Source: Thermodesulfomicrobium sp. WS
GTDB taxonomy: Bacteria > Desulfobacterota > Desulfovibrionia > Desulfovibrionales > Desulfomicrobiaceae
Reading direction: 5' to 3'
DNA length: 64,000 nucleotides
NCBI RefSeq assembly: GCF_027925145.1
Contig: NZ_AP027130.1
Span: 124,001-188,000 of the forward strand
Below the pieces are notes generated by a model. It was given only the letters and a program-made list of their open reading frames with translations. It made no database searches and was not told where the DNA came from. Of this stretch, positions 7,909-16,308 are shown piece by piece; position 1 is the stretch's first letter, and the number at the start of each line of letters is the position of its first letter. The position numbers and the translations under genes are program-made.

Positions 7909-9721
7909 TCCATCTGCCCTGCATCGCATCATTGGGATTTCCGAGACCTCGGCACGCAAGAGTTATTACCCGATCCTGCAGCGCACCATCGCCGAATTGC
8001 AGGCGGAAGTGGCGGAGCGCAAACAAGCCGAGGCCGCACTGCGCGCCACGGTACAGCGCATCGAACGCCAGCAGCGTGCCGTACTGCGCCTTCCCCATAT
8101 CCATGCGGCCAACAGCCTGGATGCGGCCCTCGCCGCCGTGTGCACGGCCGTGGCGCAGGCGCTGGAGCTCACCCGTGCCGCGGTCTGGCGCCTTACGGAC
8201 AACGCCCTCGCGCCTATGGCCACAAACGGATTCCCCTCCCTGTCTTGCCTCACTGCCGACGTTCTCGCCACCTTCCCCGCAAAAGAGGTCCTCGCCATGG
8301 AAGGCACCTGCACCGATACCCGGCTGCAGGTCCTCTGGGAGCGCCTCGGCCAGCCAGGGGCCTTGATCGCAACCCTGGTGTGCGACAACCATGGGCCCTG
8401 GGGACTCATCACCGGTGAAGCATCCTCCCCGCGCACCTGGTTTGCCGATGAAACGGCCTTCCTTGGCCGCATGGCCGAACACGTGGCCTTGGTGCTGGCG
8501 GAGCACGAGACCCAGCGGCTGCGCGCACTCCTCACCCGTATTGTAGATTCCATGCCCTCGGCGCTCATCACCGTGGACGCCCAAGGGCGCGTCACGCAGT
8601 GGAACCGCCACGCAGAGACCCTCACCGGTACCTCGGCAACCCAGGCCCTGGGACGGCCGCTTGCCGAAGCCGCCCCACTCCTTGCGGCGTACAGCGAACT
8701 TGCGGCGCAGGCCATGGCCACCCATACGCCCCAGAGCCGCACCCGACAGGCACGCAGCGACGGCACCCGCACGCGCTTCGAAGACGTCACCATCTATCCC
8801 CTGGAGCAGATGGAAGGAGCAGTCATCCGCATCGATGACGTCACCGAGCGCCAGCACATGGAACAACTCCTCATTCAATCCGAAAAGATGCTCTCCCTCG
8901 GCGGGCTCGCCGCCGGCATGGCCCACGAGATCAACAATCCGCTGGCCTCCATCCTCGGCAGCATCCAGGTGCTTGCCAGTCGCCTCTCCGCCCCGCTGCC
9001 TGCCAACCTCAAGGCCGCAGCCGCTGCCAACCTGGATTTCGACGCCCTGCAGCGCTACCTTGCCGCCCGCGATATCCCCACCATGCTTACCGCCATCCAG
9101 GACGCAGGCCGCCGGGCGGCCACCCTGGTCACGGGCATGCTCGGCTTTAGCCGCAAGACAGATCCAAGGCTCGTCCCCACTGACCTCGGCGAAGTAATCC
9201 GGTCCACCATCGAGCTTGCCCGCATGGACTACGATTTGAAAAAGAACTATGATTTCCGAAGAATCGCCATCGATCTGCACATCGACCCGGATCTGCCCGC
9301 CGTGCCGTGTTCTCAAGACAAAATCCAGCAGGTCCTGCTCAACCTTTTGCGAAACGGCGCCGAGGCCATGGCCGAGAAAGCCTACCCGCCCGGCGACGGC
9401 CCGCGCTTTACCATCCGCGCAGAATCCGCCCACGATGGCGTCCGCATCCGCGTGGCAGACAACGGCCCTGGTATGGAGCCGGATATCCTTGCCCGCAGCA
9501 TGGAGCCCTTCTTCACCACCAAGCCGCCGGGCAAGGGTACCGGGCTCGGCCTTTCGGTGAGCTATTTCATCATCACCCAAGAACATGGCGGCCGCATGTA
9601 CGCGGAGAGCACCCCCGGCCAGGGGAGCTGCTTTACCATCGAGCTTCCCCAGAAACCCGCCAACAAAAACGGAGGCCCGAAGGCCTCCGCGGAAAGGACG
9701 CGCCAACGCTCCCAGGACTAA
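7892..9721 (+). CDS. Soluble PAS/GAF sensor histidine kinase
   Basis: 609 aa with no membrane segment visible. Order: short N-terminal helix with a coiled coil (about 20-60), GAF-like sensor domain (about 60-200), PAS domain (about 215-330), dimerisation domain with the phospho-His in [13 protein letters not shown], then HATPase boxes [15 protein letters not shown] (N), RVADNGPGM (G1) and [13 protein letters not shown] (G2). The ATG at 7892 lies inside the end of the dehydrogenase gene; the longer frame back to 7694 is only overlap. No response regulator adjoins it on this strand. The last codons double as the terminator of the convergent mltD gene. Confidence 0.9.
   Translation: MPESSNPSALHRIIGISETSARKSYYPILQRTIAELQAEVAERKQAEAALRATVQRIERQQRAVLRLPHIHAANSLDAALAAVCTAVAQALELTRAAVWRLTDNALAPMATNGFPSLSCLTADVLATFPAKEVLAMEGTCTDTRLQVLWERLGQPGALIATLVCDNHGPWGLITGEASSPRTWFADETAFLGRMAEHVALVLAEHETQRLRALLTRIVDSMPSALITVDAQGRVTQWNRHAETLTGTSATQALGRPLAEAAPLLAAYSELAAQAMATHTPQSRTRQARSDGTRTRFEDVTIYPLEQMEGAVIRIDDVTERQHMEQLLIQSEKMLSLGGLAAGMAHEINNPLASILGSIQVLASRLSAPLPANLKAAAAANLDFDALQRYLAARDIPTMLTAIQDAGRRAATLVTGMLGFSRKTDPRLVPTDLGEVIRSTIELARMDYDLKKNYDFRRIAIDLHIDPDLPAVPCSQDKIQQVLLNLLRNGAEAMAEKAYPPGDGPRFTIRAESAHDGVRIRVADNGPGMEPDILARSMEPFFTTKPPGKGTGLGLSVSYFIITQEHGGRMYAESTPGQGSCFTIELPQKPANKNGGPKASAERTRQRSQD
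9665..9689 (-). terminator. Intrinsic terminator of mltD, embedded in the histidine kinase coding end
   Basis: Read on the minus strand, CGGAGGCC and GGCCTCCG form a perfect 8-bp stem closed by a TTCG tetraloop and followed by TTTTTG. It lies about 30 bases beyond the mltD stop and within the final codons of the oppositely oriented kinase gene. Confidence 0.75.
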
Positions 9722-11286
9722 GGGGCTTGCACCAGCACGGTGTCTCCGGGGCGAAGCGGGGCATCGGGATGGAGCCGATTCCAGCGAAGGACATCTTCTG
9801 GGGCCGCACCAAACCTGCGGGCGATTGCCCAAAGCGTATCGCCGGGCTGCACCACATAGGAACGCGGAGCAGCCGCTGCCTTGGGTTGCGGGGCATCAGC
9901 AGCAGCGGGAATGAACAACCCTTGCCCCGGGCGAAGGGCCCCATCCCGGGCAAGGTTGTTTGCTGCCGCAAGGGCGGCTGGTGTCACGCCAAACTTGCGA
10001 GCGATACTCGACAACGTATCCCCAGGGCGCACAGCATAATTGGCCTGTCCGCCCACTGCCTTCGGGGCTTTTTTCGGGGCGGCCTCCCCATGCCCTTGGG
10101 AGCGCGCCGGCAAATACACCACCCTTCCCGGCACGAGGCGCGCGCCGCCATTGATGGTCACGAGCTCGCGAGCGGCGACCTTGGCACGCTTGGCCAAAGC
10201 ATCCCAAGAGTCCCCAGCGCGCACCGTATACGGGACAAGTCCGGCCACGGGGCGCAAGCCCGACTCACGGTCGAGGTACTGGCGAGCCTGCGCAGCATAC
10301 GGGGCAGGGACGCGCACCGTGCTCGTCCCGAAAGGCGGAGTCGCCTTGCGGAGGTATTGGGCATTGAGGGCATGGAACTCCTGCCACGGGATCCCCACTG
10401 CCCGGGCCAAGTCTTGCAGGTCGGTGGCCCCGCGCACCGCAATGGAGATCAACGACAAAGGCCGCTCTCGCCGAGGCGCGAGTATCCCCGCGTGCTCCAA
10501 GTGTCGGACGGCGCGCACCGCAGCGGCGAACTTGGGCACGTAATTGCGGGTTTGATCACTCAAGCGCGCCCCACTGACGGCTTCCAAGGTCTGCGCGCCC
10601 GACGACTTCATGGCCCGATCAATGGCGCCTTCGCCTGCGTTGTACGCAGCGAGCGCCAGCTTCCAATCACCAAACTGCGCGTACAGATATTTGAGATAGC
10701 TGATGGCCGCGTCGGTGGCGCGAAAGATGTCCCGGCGTTCGTCCACCCACCAATCCACGCGCAGTCCAAAGCGGCGGGCAGTCTCGGGCATGAGCTGCCA
10801 AATGCCGGCGGCCCCCGCCGAAGATGTTGCGGAAGGATCAAAGGCGCTTTCCACCAAAGGGAGGTAGACGAGCTCCTCGGGCAAGCCCGCAGTCCGCAAG
10901 CGCTCCCGCAACGCCGGCAAGTACACCTGGGCGCGCTGCACCCCGCCGACAAAAGTGTCGCGGTTTTTTTCGGTGTACAACGAAAAATACTGCTGGACGG
11001 TTTCTTCTTCGACAACGGCGATGCCCAATACCCCAGGGGCCGTGGATGCCTGCGCTGACGGCTTCACCGAAGAACCCTCAGGCCCCACGCCTTGTTCCGG
11101 GAATGCGATGACATCGTCCTTGACCGCGACGGAGCCGGAGGACACGGAGGTGCCCGGTTCGTGGACCGTACCGGCTCCTGTGATGGCGTCCTCAGCCCCC
11201 TTATGGGAGAGACGGGGGGAAGCACAGCCCACGCCCATCCCCAGAAGCAGAAGCGCAATCACCGTTTTCTGAACAATCCCCGACAA
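9718..11286 (-). CDS. mltD: Membrane-bound lytic murein transglycosylase D-like lipoprotein with three LysM domains
   Basis: Cleaves peptidoglycan glycan strands at the outer-membrane face. The start is taken as TTG at 11286, with AGGAG 7 bases upstream. This gives a lipoprotein signal, VQKTVIALLLLGMGVGC, with Cys as the lipid site. The SLT domain has LPLVESAFDPSATS (catalytic Glu), AAGIWQLMPETARRFGL and ALAAYNAGEGAID. Three LysM repeats follow: VPYTVRAGDSWDALAKRA, YAVRPGDTLSSIARKFG and YVVQPGDTLWAIARRFG. An ATG-started upstream form in the same frame would bury the lipobox and is unlikely. The stop overlaps the convergent kinase stop. Confidence 0.9.
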   Translation of the reverse strand: MSGIVQKTVIALLLLGMGVGCASPRLSHKGAEDAITGAGTVHEPGTSVSSGSVAVKDDVIAFPEQGVGPEGSSVKPSAQASTAPGVLGIAVVEEETVQQYFSLYTEKNRDTFVGGVQRAQVYLPALRERLRTAGLPEELVYLPLVESAFDPSATSSAGAAGIWQLMPETARRFGLRVDWWVDERRDIFRATDAAISYLKYLYAQFGDWKLALAAYNAGEGAIDRAMKSSGAQTLEAVSGARLSDQTRNYVPKFAAAVRAVRHLEHAGILAPRRERPLSLISIAVRGATDLQDLARAVGIPWQEFHALNAQYLRKATPPFGTSTVRVPAPYAAQARQYLDRESGLRPVAGLVPYTVRAGDSWDALAKRAKVAARELVTINGGARLVPGRVVYLPARSQGHGEAAPKKAPKAVGGQANYAVRPGDTLSSIARKFGVTPAALAAANNLARDGALRPGQGLFIPAAADAPQPKAAAAPRSYVVQPGDTLWAIARRFGAAPEDVLRWNRLHPDAPLRPGDTVLVQAP

Positions 11287-11413
11287 AAGCCAACTCCTGG
11301 TTAAGGTTTCTCCACACCACCACGGGCACGCGGTGGAGCCAAAACGACGATTGCCGTGTAGAACAAAAAAAGTCATAAGGCAAACCCGAGCCCACGAACC
11401 TGTCGAGGTCGCC

Positions 11414-12181
11414 ATGTTCGCCGAAAAAAGCAAAAAATCAGAAAACATAGTGCCCGGCCGCAAGCCTGTGGCAGAACTTTTGCAAGAAAATCCTCAGCGC
11501 ATCGATACCGTGCTCGTGGCCCGGGAAGAAGGCGGGCTGATGGGCATCATTACCCTATGCCGCCAAAAACGGGTGCGCTTTCGTCTCGTGCCACGCTCCG
11601 AGCTCGACCGGATGATCCCTGGCGCGCATCAGGGGGTGGCGGCCCGTATACGGCCAGCGGAATGCGCCGACATCGATGCGCTTCTTCATGCCATGCCCAA
11701 CGCCCCTCTCCCGGTGCTGCTCGCCCTCGACCAGGTGCAAGACCCCGGCAATGTGGGGACACTCGCCCGCACGCTCTACAGCCTCGGCGGGGCGGGCCTC
11801 ATGGTGCCCAAGGATCGCAGCGCCTATCTCGGCGGCCACGCCGCCAAGGCCGCTGCCGGCGCCCTGGCACACCTGCCGGTGCACGTGGCGGTCAACCTCG
11901 GCCGGGCGCTCGACCACGTGGCGGAGCACGAGATCCCCATCTACGGCGCCGCCGCCCACCACGACGCCCACGATCTCTGGAAGCTCCGCTTCCGCTTTCC
12001 GTGTGCGCTGGTTTTAGGCGGCGAGGAACGGGGGCTTCGCCCCGGCATCCAATCCCGCTGCCACACCTTGGTGCGCATCCCCATGGGGCGCAGCGTGGAT
12101 TCCCTCAACGTCGCCCAGGCCGGTGCTATCCTGCTGGGAGAAATGTGGCGTCAGATCAACGAATATACTGCGGGAGATTGA
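11414..12181 (+). CDS. rlmB: TrmH/RlmB-type 23S rRNA (guanosine-2'-O-)-methyltransferase
   Basis: A 255-aa SPOUT methyltransferase. An N-terminal L30e-like RNA-binding domain (about 12-85, from VPGRKPVAELL) precedes three SPOUT motifs: LDQVQDPGNVGTLART, ALVLGGEERGL and IPMGRSVDSLNVAQAGAILL, which build the SAM-binding knot. RlmB modifies G2251 in the peptidyl-transferase P loop in E. coli; the site here is inferred from family. The ATG at 11414 gives the standard length. Its 3' end overlaps convergent fliQ by 26 bases. Confidence 0.87.
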   Translation: MFAEKSKKSENIVPGRKPVAELLQENPQRIDTVLVAREEGGLMGIITLCRQKRVRFRLVPRSELDRMIPGAHQGVAARIRPAECADIDALLHAMPNAPLPVLLALDQVQDPGNVGTLARTLYSLGGAGLMVPKDRSAYLGGHAAKAAAGALAHLPVHVAVNLGRALDHVAEHEIPIYGAAAHHDAHDLWKLRFRFPCALVLGGEERGLRPGIQSRCHTLVRIPMGRSVDSLNVAQAGAILLGEMWRQINEYTAGD

Positions 12182-12425
12182 GAAAGATCTCGCGGGTAAA
12201 CCCCACCATCTTGTCGAGGATCCACGGGAAGGCCACCAGCAAGGCCCCAAACACCGCCACGATCTTGGGCACAAAGGTGAGGGTGGCCTCCTGGATTTGG
12301 GTGGCGGCCTGCAGAATGCTCACCACGATGCCCACGCCCAGCCCCACCCCCAAAAGCGGCAAGGCGATGGACAGGGTGAGTTCGATGGACTGCCGGGCAA
12401 ATCCAATGACAAAGTCGGGAGTCAT
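12156..12425 (-). CDS. fliQ: Flagellar export protein FliQ
   Basis: An 89-aa inner-membrane protein with two hydrophobic helices (about 14-38 and 50-75), part of the FliPQR core of the flagellar type III export gate. It starts MTPDFVIGFARQSIEL. The ATG at 12425 is preferred because AAGGA lies 6 bases upstream; the ATG two codons earlier would touch the ribosome-binding site. It is the last gene of the flagellar block and runs 26 bases into the convergent rlmB coding sequence. FliR and FlhB are not in this window. Confidence 0.95.
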   Translation of the reverse strand: MTPDFVIGFARQSIELTLSIALPLLGVGLGVGIVVSILQAATQIQEATLTFVPKIVAVFGALLVAFPWILDKMVGFTREIFLNLPQYIR

Positions 12426-12434
12426 ACGCATTCC

Positions 12435-13199
12435 TTAGGTAAAGCTGTTAACCAATGATACGACAAGAAGATTCCATCCATCTACCATGACAAAAAGGAG
12501 TATCTTGAATGGCAAAGACACCATGACAGGTGGGAGCATCATCATACCCATGGAAAGGAGCACACTCGCAACAACCATGTCGAGGATGAGAAACGGGACA
12601 TAAATCAAAAAACCAATCTGAAATCCTGTTTTGAGCTCACTGATGACAAAAGCAGGGATGAGAATGCTCGTTGGGACGTCCTCTTTTGTCTTTGGCTGCT
12701 CCAATCCAGAAATGGCATAGAAAACCGACAGATCTTTTTCGCGTGTGTGCTTGAAGAGAAAGGATCGTAGCGGAATCTCGGCGCGCTGCATGGCTTCGCG
12801 GTACCCGATACGCTCTTCGAGATATGGCTGCAGCGCTTCATCATTGATGCGCTTGCCCACCGGCATCATGATGACCACAGTCATGAAGATCGCCAACGCC
12901 GCGAGGACCTGATTCGGCGGCATCTGCTGAATGCCCATGGCCTGGCGGAGAAAGTGGAAAACCAAGATGATGCGGGTGAACGAGGTCAGCGTCAACAAAA
13001 TGGCAGGTGCCAGGGAAAGCACCGTGAGCAGGGCGAGGATTTCCAGGCCAAGGGCCACCTTTTCCGGCTCCGTGGCCGCGCCCAACTGCACGGAGACCGA
13101 GGGCAGCGCCGGGTCAGCCGCCAGTGCGAGGGTCGGGATCGTCAGGATGGTCAGGCTGCCGATGAGCAGCCGCGTCCAGGTGGTGGGCAAAAGTGTCAT
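12435..13199 (-). CDS. fliP: Flagellar export protein FliP
   Basis: 254 aa with an amino-terminal signal sequence (RLLIGSLTILTIPTLALA) followed by FliP transmembrane helices. Diagnostic segments are TSFTRIILVFHFLRQAMG, PPNQVLAALAIFMT and the carboxyl-terminal GMMMLPPVMVSLPFKI. The ATG at 13199 has AGGAGG 9 bases upstream; the longer frame is overlap with fliO. FliP forms the export-gate pore with FliQ and FliR. The 3' half of the gene is visibly richer in A and T than its neighbours. Confidence 0.96.
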   Translation of the reverse strand: MTLLPTTWTRLLIGSLTILTIPTLALAADPALPSVSVQLGAATEPEKVALGLEILALLTVLSLAPAILLTLTSFTRIILVFHFLRQAMGIQQMPPNQVLAALAIFMTVVIMMPVGKRINDEALQPYLEERIGYREAMQRAEIPLRSFLFKHTREKDLSVFYAISGLEQPKTKEDVPTSILIPAFVISELKTGFQIGFLIYVPFLILDMVVASVLLSMGMMMLPPVMVSLPFKILLFVMVDGWNLLVVSLVNSFT

Positions 13200-13479
13200 G
13201 GGATGTGTCCTCCTGGGGACGGCGGGCAAGGAGTCCAATGCCGGCCTCGCTGACCCCGAGCACCAGGAGTTCATCCAAAAAACGTACCACGGCCACCTGC
13301 CGACGCGGCCCCAAAGGCAGCACCTCCACGAGCTCCAAACTTCCGTGCCTGCGCCCACGCGGCGCAATCCCCAACCGCCGCACCACCACCACCGCCGCAA
13401 CGAGCAGCGCCACCACCCCGGCAAGGCCGAGCACCATCTTGACCGCAGCGAGTCCCAATTGCCCGTCCATAGGGATCAC
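13114..13479 (-). CDS. fliO: Flagellar biosynthesis protein FliO
   Basis: A 121-aa protein with one transmembrane helix (about 12-34, MVLGLAGVVALLVAAVVVV). The cytoplasmic domain has the FliO pattern GSLELVEVLPLGPRRQVAVV. It supports FliP assembly. The GTG at 13479 overlaps the fliN stop as GTGA, implying coupling; an internal ATG at 13470 is an alternative. The 3' end overlaps fliP by 86 bases, so its carboxyl tail (His- and Asp-rich) is constrained by the fliP signal sequence. Confidence 0.85.
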   Translation of the reverse strand: MIPMDGQLGLAAVKMVLGLAGVVALLVAAVVVVRRLGIAPRGRRHGSLELVEVLPLGPRRQVAVVRFLDELLVLGVSEAGIGLLARRPQEDTSHDTFAHHLDAAAHRQPDHPDDPDPRTGG

Positions 13480-14057
13480 GCCAATTGTTTGACCCGCTCA
13501 ATGGGGCTGATGATGTCGGTAAGGCGGACGCCGAATTTTTCGTTGATGACCACGGCCTCGCCGCGGGCCACCAGTTTGCCGTTGACCAGGATCTCCAAAG
13601 GCTCTCCGGCGAGCTTGTTGAGCTCGATGACCGAACCTTGTCCAAGCTGCAACAGTTCGTTGATGAGGAGCTTGGTGGAACCCAGCTGGGCCGAGACTTC
13701 CAAGGGGATATCGAGGATGAACTCCAGATCCCGGCGCAACGATTCCGAACCCGTACGCTGCGCTTTGGCCTCGGCGGTCAGGTCTTTGTACTGAAAATCC
13801 TGGCTCTGGGCAGCGAGTTGCTTCTGTTTCTTTTCCCGCTGGACCTTGGTGGCTTCCTCGTCCGCCAGGGCCTTGGCCCATTGGTCGGCCAAATCCGCTT
13901 CCGATGACGCGCCCGCAGCGGGTTTGCCTTCCTGTTCGGCCAAGGCGCTGGCCCAAGCATCCGCCAGGTCTTCTTCGGCAGCGTTTTTGGAGGCATCCTC
14001 CTGCTCCGCCAAGGCTGCCGCCCATTCCGCCGCCAATTTATCTTGATCTTCCGCCAT
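13476..14057 (-). CDS. fliN: Flagellar motor switch protein FliN with triplicated N-terminal motif
   Basis: 193 aa; the last about 80 residues are the canonical FliN/SpoA domain (LEFILDIPLEVSAQLG to VRLTDIISPIERVKQLA). FliN forms the lower C-ring and docks export proteins. The amino-terminal 75 residues hold three near-copies of one element: DKLAAEWAAALAEQE, EDLADAWASALAEQE and ADLADQWAKALADEE, joined by acidic linkers. From memory, E. coli FliN has a single comparable DDLWAEALSEQ element near its amino end. FliM lies immediately upstream and fliO downstream. Confidence 0.95.
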   Translation of the reverse strand: MAEDQDKLAAEWAAALAEQEDASKNAAEEDLADAWASALAEQEGKPAAGASSEADLADQWAKALADEEATKVQREKKQKQLAAQSQDFQYKDLTAEAKAQRTGSESLRRDLEFILDIPLEVSAQLGSTKLLINELLQLGQGSVIELNKLAGEPLEILVNGKLVARGEAVVINEKFGVRLTDIISPIERVKQLA

Positions 14058-14066
14058 ACGCCGCTC

Positions 14067-15044
14067 CTAATATGCGATTTCCTGTTCCTTCACCACGCGG
14101 AACGCTTTGTTCCCCTTCACAAAACCAGGCTCGCCGTAAAATTTGAGCACCCCCTGCACCCGGGCCTCCAAGAGATCGTCTTCGTCCTGATCCAGAAGCA
14201 GGATATCACCGACCTGCAGATCCAAAAGCTGCCGGCCGGTGAGCCGCGTGGTGCCCAGGGTGACCGTAAGCTCCACCGGAGTTTCCAACAGGCGGTCCCG
14301 AAAACGGGAGATCCAGGCGTGATCCACTTCCAGACGCTCGCTCTGAAACGCAGCATAGAGCTTGGAACGGATAGGCTCGATGGTGGCATACGGCAACGCC
14401 ACCAAAAGCGAGCCCATGGCGCTCTCCAGCTCCACCTCGAAGGAGATGACCACCACCACGTCGCTGGGGGGGACGATGGTGGCAAACTGCGGATTGATCT
14501 CCGAGCGCACGTACTCGATGCTCACCTCGTGCACTGGCCGCCAGGCGTCCTCCAAATTCGCCAAAAGGAGCTTTACCACTTTCACAATGATGGACTGTTC
14601 AATGGGGGTGAAGTCTCGGCCCTCGATCTTCGGCTGGGAACCGGCGCCGCCAAAAAAATTCTCCACCAGGGAAAAGACAAGGCGCGTGTCGACCACCAAC
14701 AACGCGTTCCCCCGCAAGGGATCAATCTTGAAGATGTTGATGCTCGTGGGCACAGGCAGGGAACGCATGAAATCGCCAAATTTGGACATGTCAATGGACA
14801 GGGGATTCACGTCCACGCGTTTGCGCATGGTGTTGGCCATGGCATTGGTGGCCAGCCGAGCGAAACGGTCATTGATGATCTCGAGCACCGGCATGCGGCC
14901 GCGGATGATGCGGTCCTGGTTGGCCAAATCAAAGACCACCACCCCCGAGTCATCTTGGGGTTGATCCTGCTCAGTCTCGATTTCCCCGCCGGAAATCCCC
15001 CGGAGCAGGGCATCCACTTCGTCCTGATTGAGGATTTTACTCAT
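14067..15044 (-). CDS. fliM: Flagellar motor switch protein FliM
   Basis: A 325-aa C-ring protein that binds CheY-P and sets rotation direction. The amino end KILNQDEVDALLRG is the CheY-binding helix. The middle domain contains MPVLEIINDRFARL and a GGAGSQPK-type segment. The carboxyl SpoA-like domain runs from about 240 (TPVELTVTLGTTRLTG). It begins 3 bases after fliL and ends 9 bases before fliN, within the motA-to-fliQ operon. Confidence 0.97.
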   Translation of the reverse strand: MSKILNQDEVDALLRGISGGEIETEQDQPQDDSGVVVFDLANQDRIIRGRMPVLEIINDRFARLATNAMANTMRKRVDVNPLSIDMSKFGDFMRSLPVPTSINIFKIDPLRGNALLVVDTRLVFSLVENFFGGAGSQPKIEGRDFTPIEQSIIVKVVKLLLANLEDAWRPVHEVSIEYVRSEINPQFATIVPPSDVVVVISFEVELESAMGSLLVALPYATIEPIRSKLYAAFQSERLEVDHAWISRFRDRLLETPVELTVTLGTTRLTGRQLLDLQVGDILLLDQDEDDLLEARVQGVLKFYGEPGFVKGNKAFRVVKEQEIAY

Positions 15045-15047
15045 GGC

Positions 15048-15569
15048 TTACTGCACCACAAACTCAGTGAAATACACGTCCCGCACCTTGGATTTGCCCA
15101 GAATCTGGTTGAGTCGCTCCACCACTTGCAATTTCAGCTCCAACTTTTTGTCCATGGTGGCCACATCGGCAAAGGTCTTGCTGGAGAGCAGCAACAGCAG
15201 GGCGTCCTTCACCTTGGGCATGGCAGCCTCCAGCTCGGCCACGGCCTGCGCATCCACGATTTCCACCTCCATGGTGACTTTGAGGTATCGCCGCCCCAAC
15301 GGATCCGCCAGATTGACCACCAGAGTATCGAGTTTCACCAATTGTCCAGGGGCCGTGGCATTGGTGGCGTTCGGCTCTTTGGAAGCCTCCTCGGTGGCGT
15401 TGGCGTTCGCCCCGCCCTCTTTGGGGGAAGCAAAAAAATGCTTGTAGGCGAAAAAACCACCTGCCCCCAACAAGGCCACCAACACCAAGAGGATGATGAT
15501 CCACTTGAGTTTACCGCCCTTCTTGGGTTGCTCCTCGGCTGTCTGGTCCTTCTTCTCTTTGTCCGCCAT
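15048..15569 (-). CDS. fliL: Flagellar basal body-associated protein FliL
   Basis: 173 aa: a lysine-rich cytoplasmic head (MADKEKKDQ), one transmembrane helix (LKWIIILLVLVALLGAGGFF), an Ala/Asn/Thr-rich linker and a periplasmic FliL domain ending LGKSKVRDVYFTEFVVQ. FliL rings surround stator units and support torque. The ATG at 15569 has an AGGAGG-type site just upstream; the longer frame enters the upstream gap. Confidence 0.94.
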   Translation of the reverse strand: MADKEKKDQTAEEQPKKGGKLKWIIILLVLVALLGAGGFFAYKHFFASPKEGGANANATEEASKEPNATNATAPGQLVKLDTLVVNLADPLGRRYLKVTMEVEIVDAQAVAELEAAMPKVKDALLLLLSSKTFADVATMDKKLELKLQVVERLNQILGKSKVRDVYFTEFVVQ

Positions 15570-15591
15570 GCGCCCTCCTGGCGATAACATT

Positions 15592-16305
15592 TTATAGATA
15601 TGTTCGCCCCATGGTTTTGAAAAGGATCTCCACCCGCCGCCACCGCGCTGGGTCCACACCGGGCAGAGCCGCCGCCTCTGCGGTATATGCGGACACGGAA
15701 AATCGATCCGGCTCAAAGCCGAATCCCAAAAAAAACTCCAGCACCCGCAATGCGCGACCGCGCGCCACCGCCGCCGGGTCCGCCCCGGCCTCATCGCTGC
15801 CGTATCCCGCCACATTCACCGGCAAGGGCGTGGAGGCCAAAAAGGCAGCAATCTGTCCCAAGAGCACACGCCCTCCTTCATCCAATTCACTGGACCCCGG
15901 GGCAAAAAGGAGGCCGTCGGTCAGCACCAAGGCCACCCCTTCGGGCCGTTCCAGCACCAAAAGATTCTCTTCCAAGCGCTGGCGGCTCATCCACTGGGGG
16001 AGCACCTCGTCGGGAAAGAGCAAGTCCTTGATGCGCTGGGGCTTATCCAAGGCCTCCAACGGCCGCTCCAGCATCTTGGCCAACAGTTCAAAACGGGTCG
16101 GCACCCGGCCGGCGCCCTTGGCGGTCAGAAACGCGATGTCGCTGCGAAACGAAGAGAGCGTCTCCTTGATGACCACCTGGTCCATAGAGGACATGGAGAG
16201 CAGGAGCACAAAAAAGGTCAAAAGCAGGGTCATGAGGTCCGAAAAGGTGACCATCCACCCTTCGCCGCCTGCGCTGGACTCCTGACGCTTTTTTCGCCGT
16301 GCCAT
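15592..16305 (-). CDS. MotB-like stator protein, second copy, with divergent OmpA domain
   Basis: 237 aa. The amino end GWMVTFSDLMTLLLTFFVLL is nearly identical to the preceding MotB and keeps the ion-binding Asp. The periplasmic OmpA-like region is less typical: GYGSDEAG stands where a GHTD-like peptidoglycan-binding motif is expected, although WRRVEILF resembles the NRRVEI end. It starts 3 bases after the first motB stop, so both are co-translated. It could form mixed MotB dimers or a second stator. The D. vulgaris flagellar cluster, as I recall, also has two such genes. Confidence 0.88.
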   Translation of the reverse strand: MARRKKRQESSAGGEGWMVTFSDLMTLLLTFFVLLLSMSSMDQVVIKETLSSFRSDIAFLTAKGAGRVPTRFELLAKMLERPLEALDKPQRIKDLLFPDEVLPQWMSRQRLEENLLVLERPEGVALVLTDGLLFAPGSSELDEGGRVLLGQIAAFLASTPLPVNVAGYGSDEAGADPAAVARGRALRVLEFFLGFGFEPDRFSVSAYTAEAAALPGVDPARWRRVEILFKTMGRTYL

Positions 16306-16308
16306 GGC

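Noticed and set aside
13999-14057. Repeats at the start of fliN as a mobile or unstable DNA repeat
   Set aside because: The copies are similar in protein but differ in DNA, so this is an old protein-level repeat and not a recent tandem duplication.
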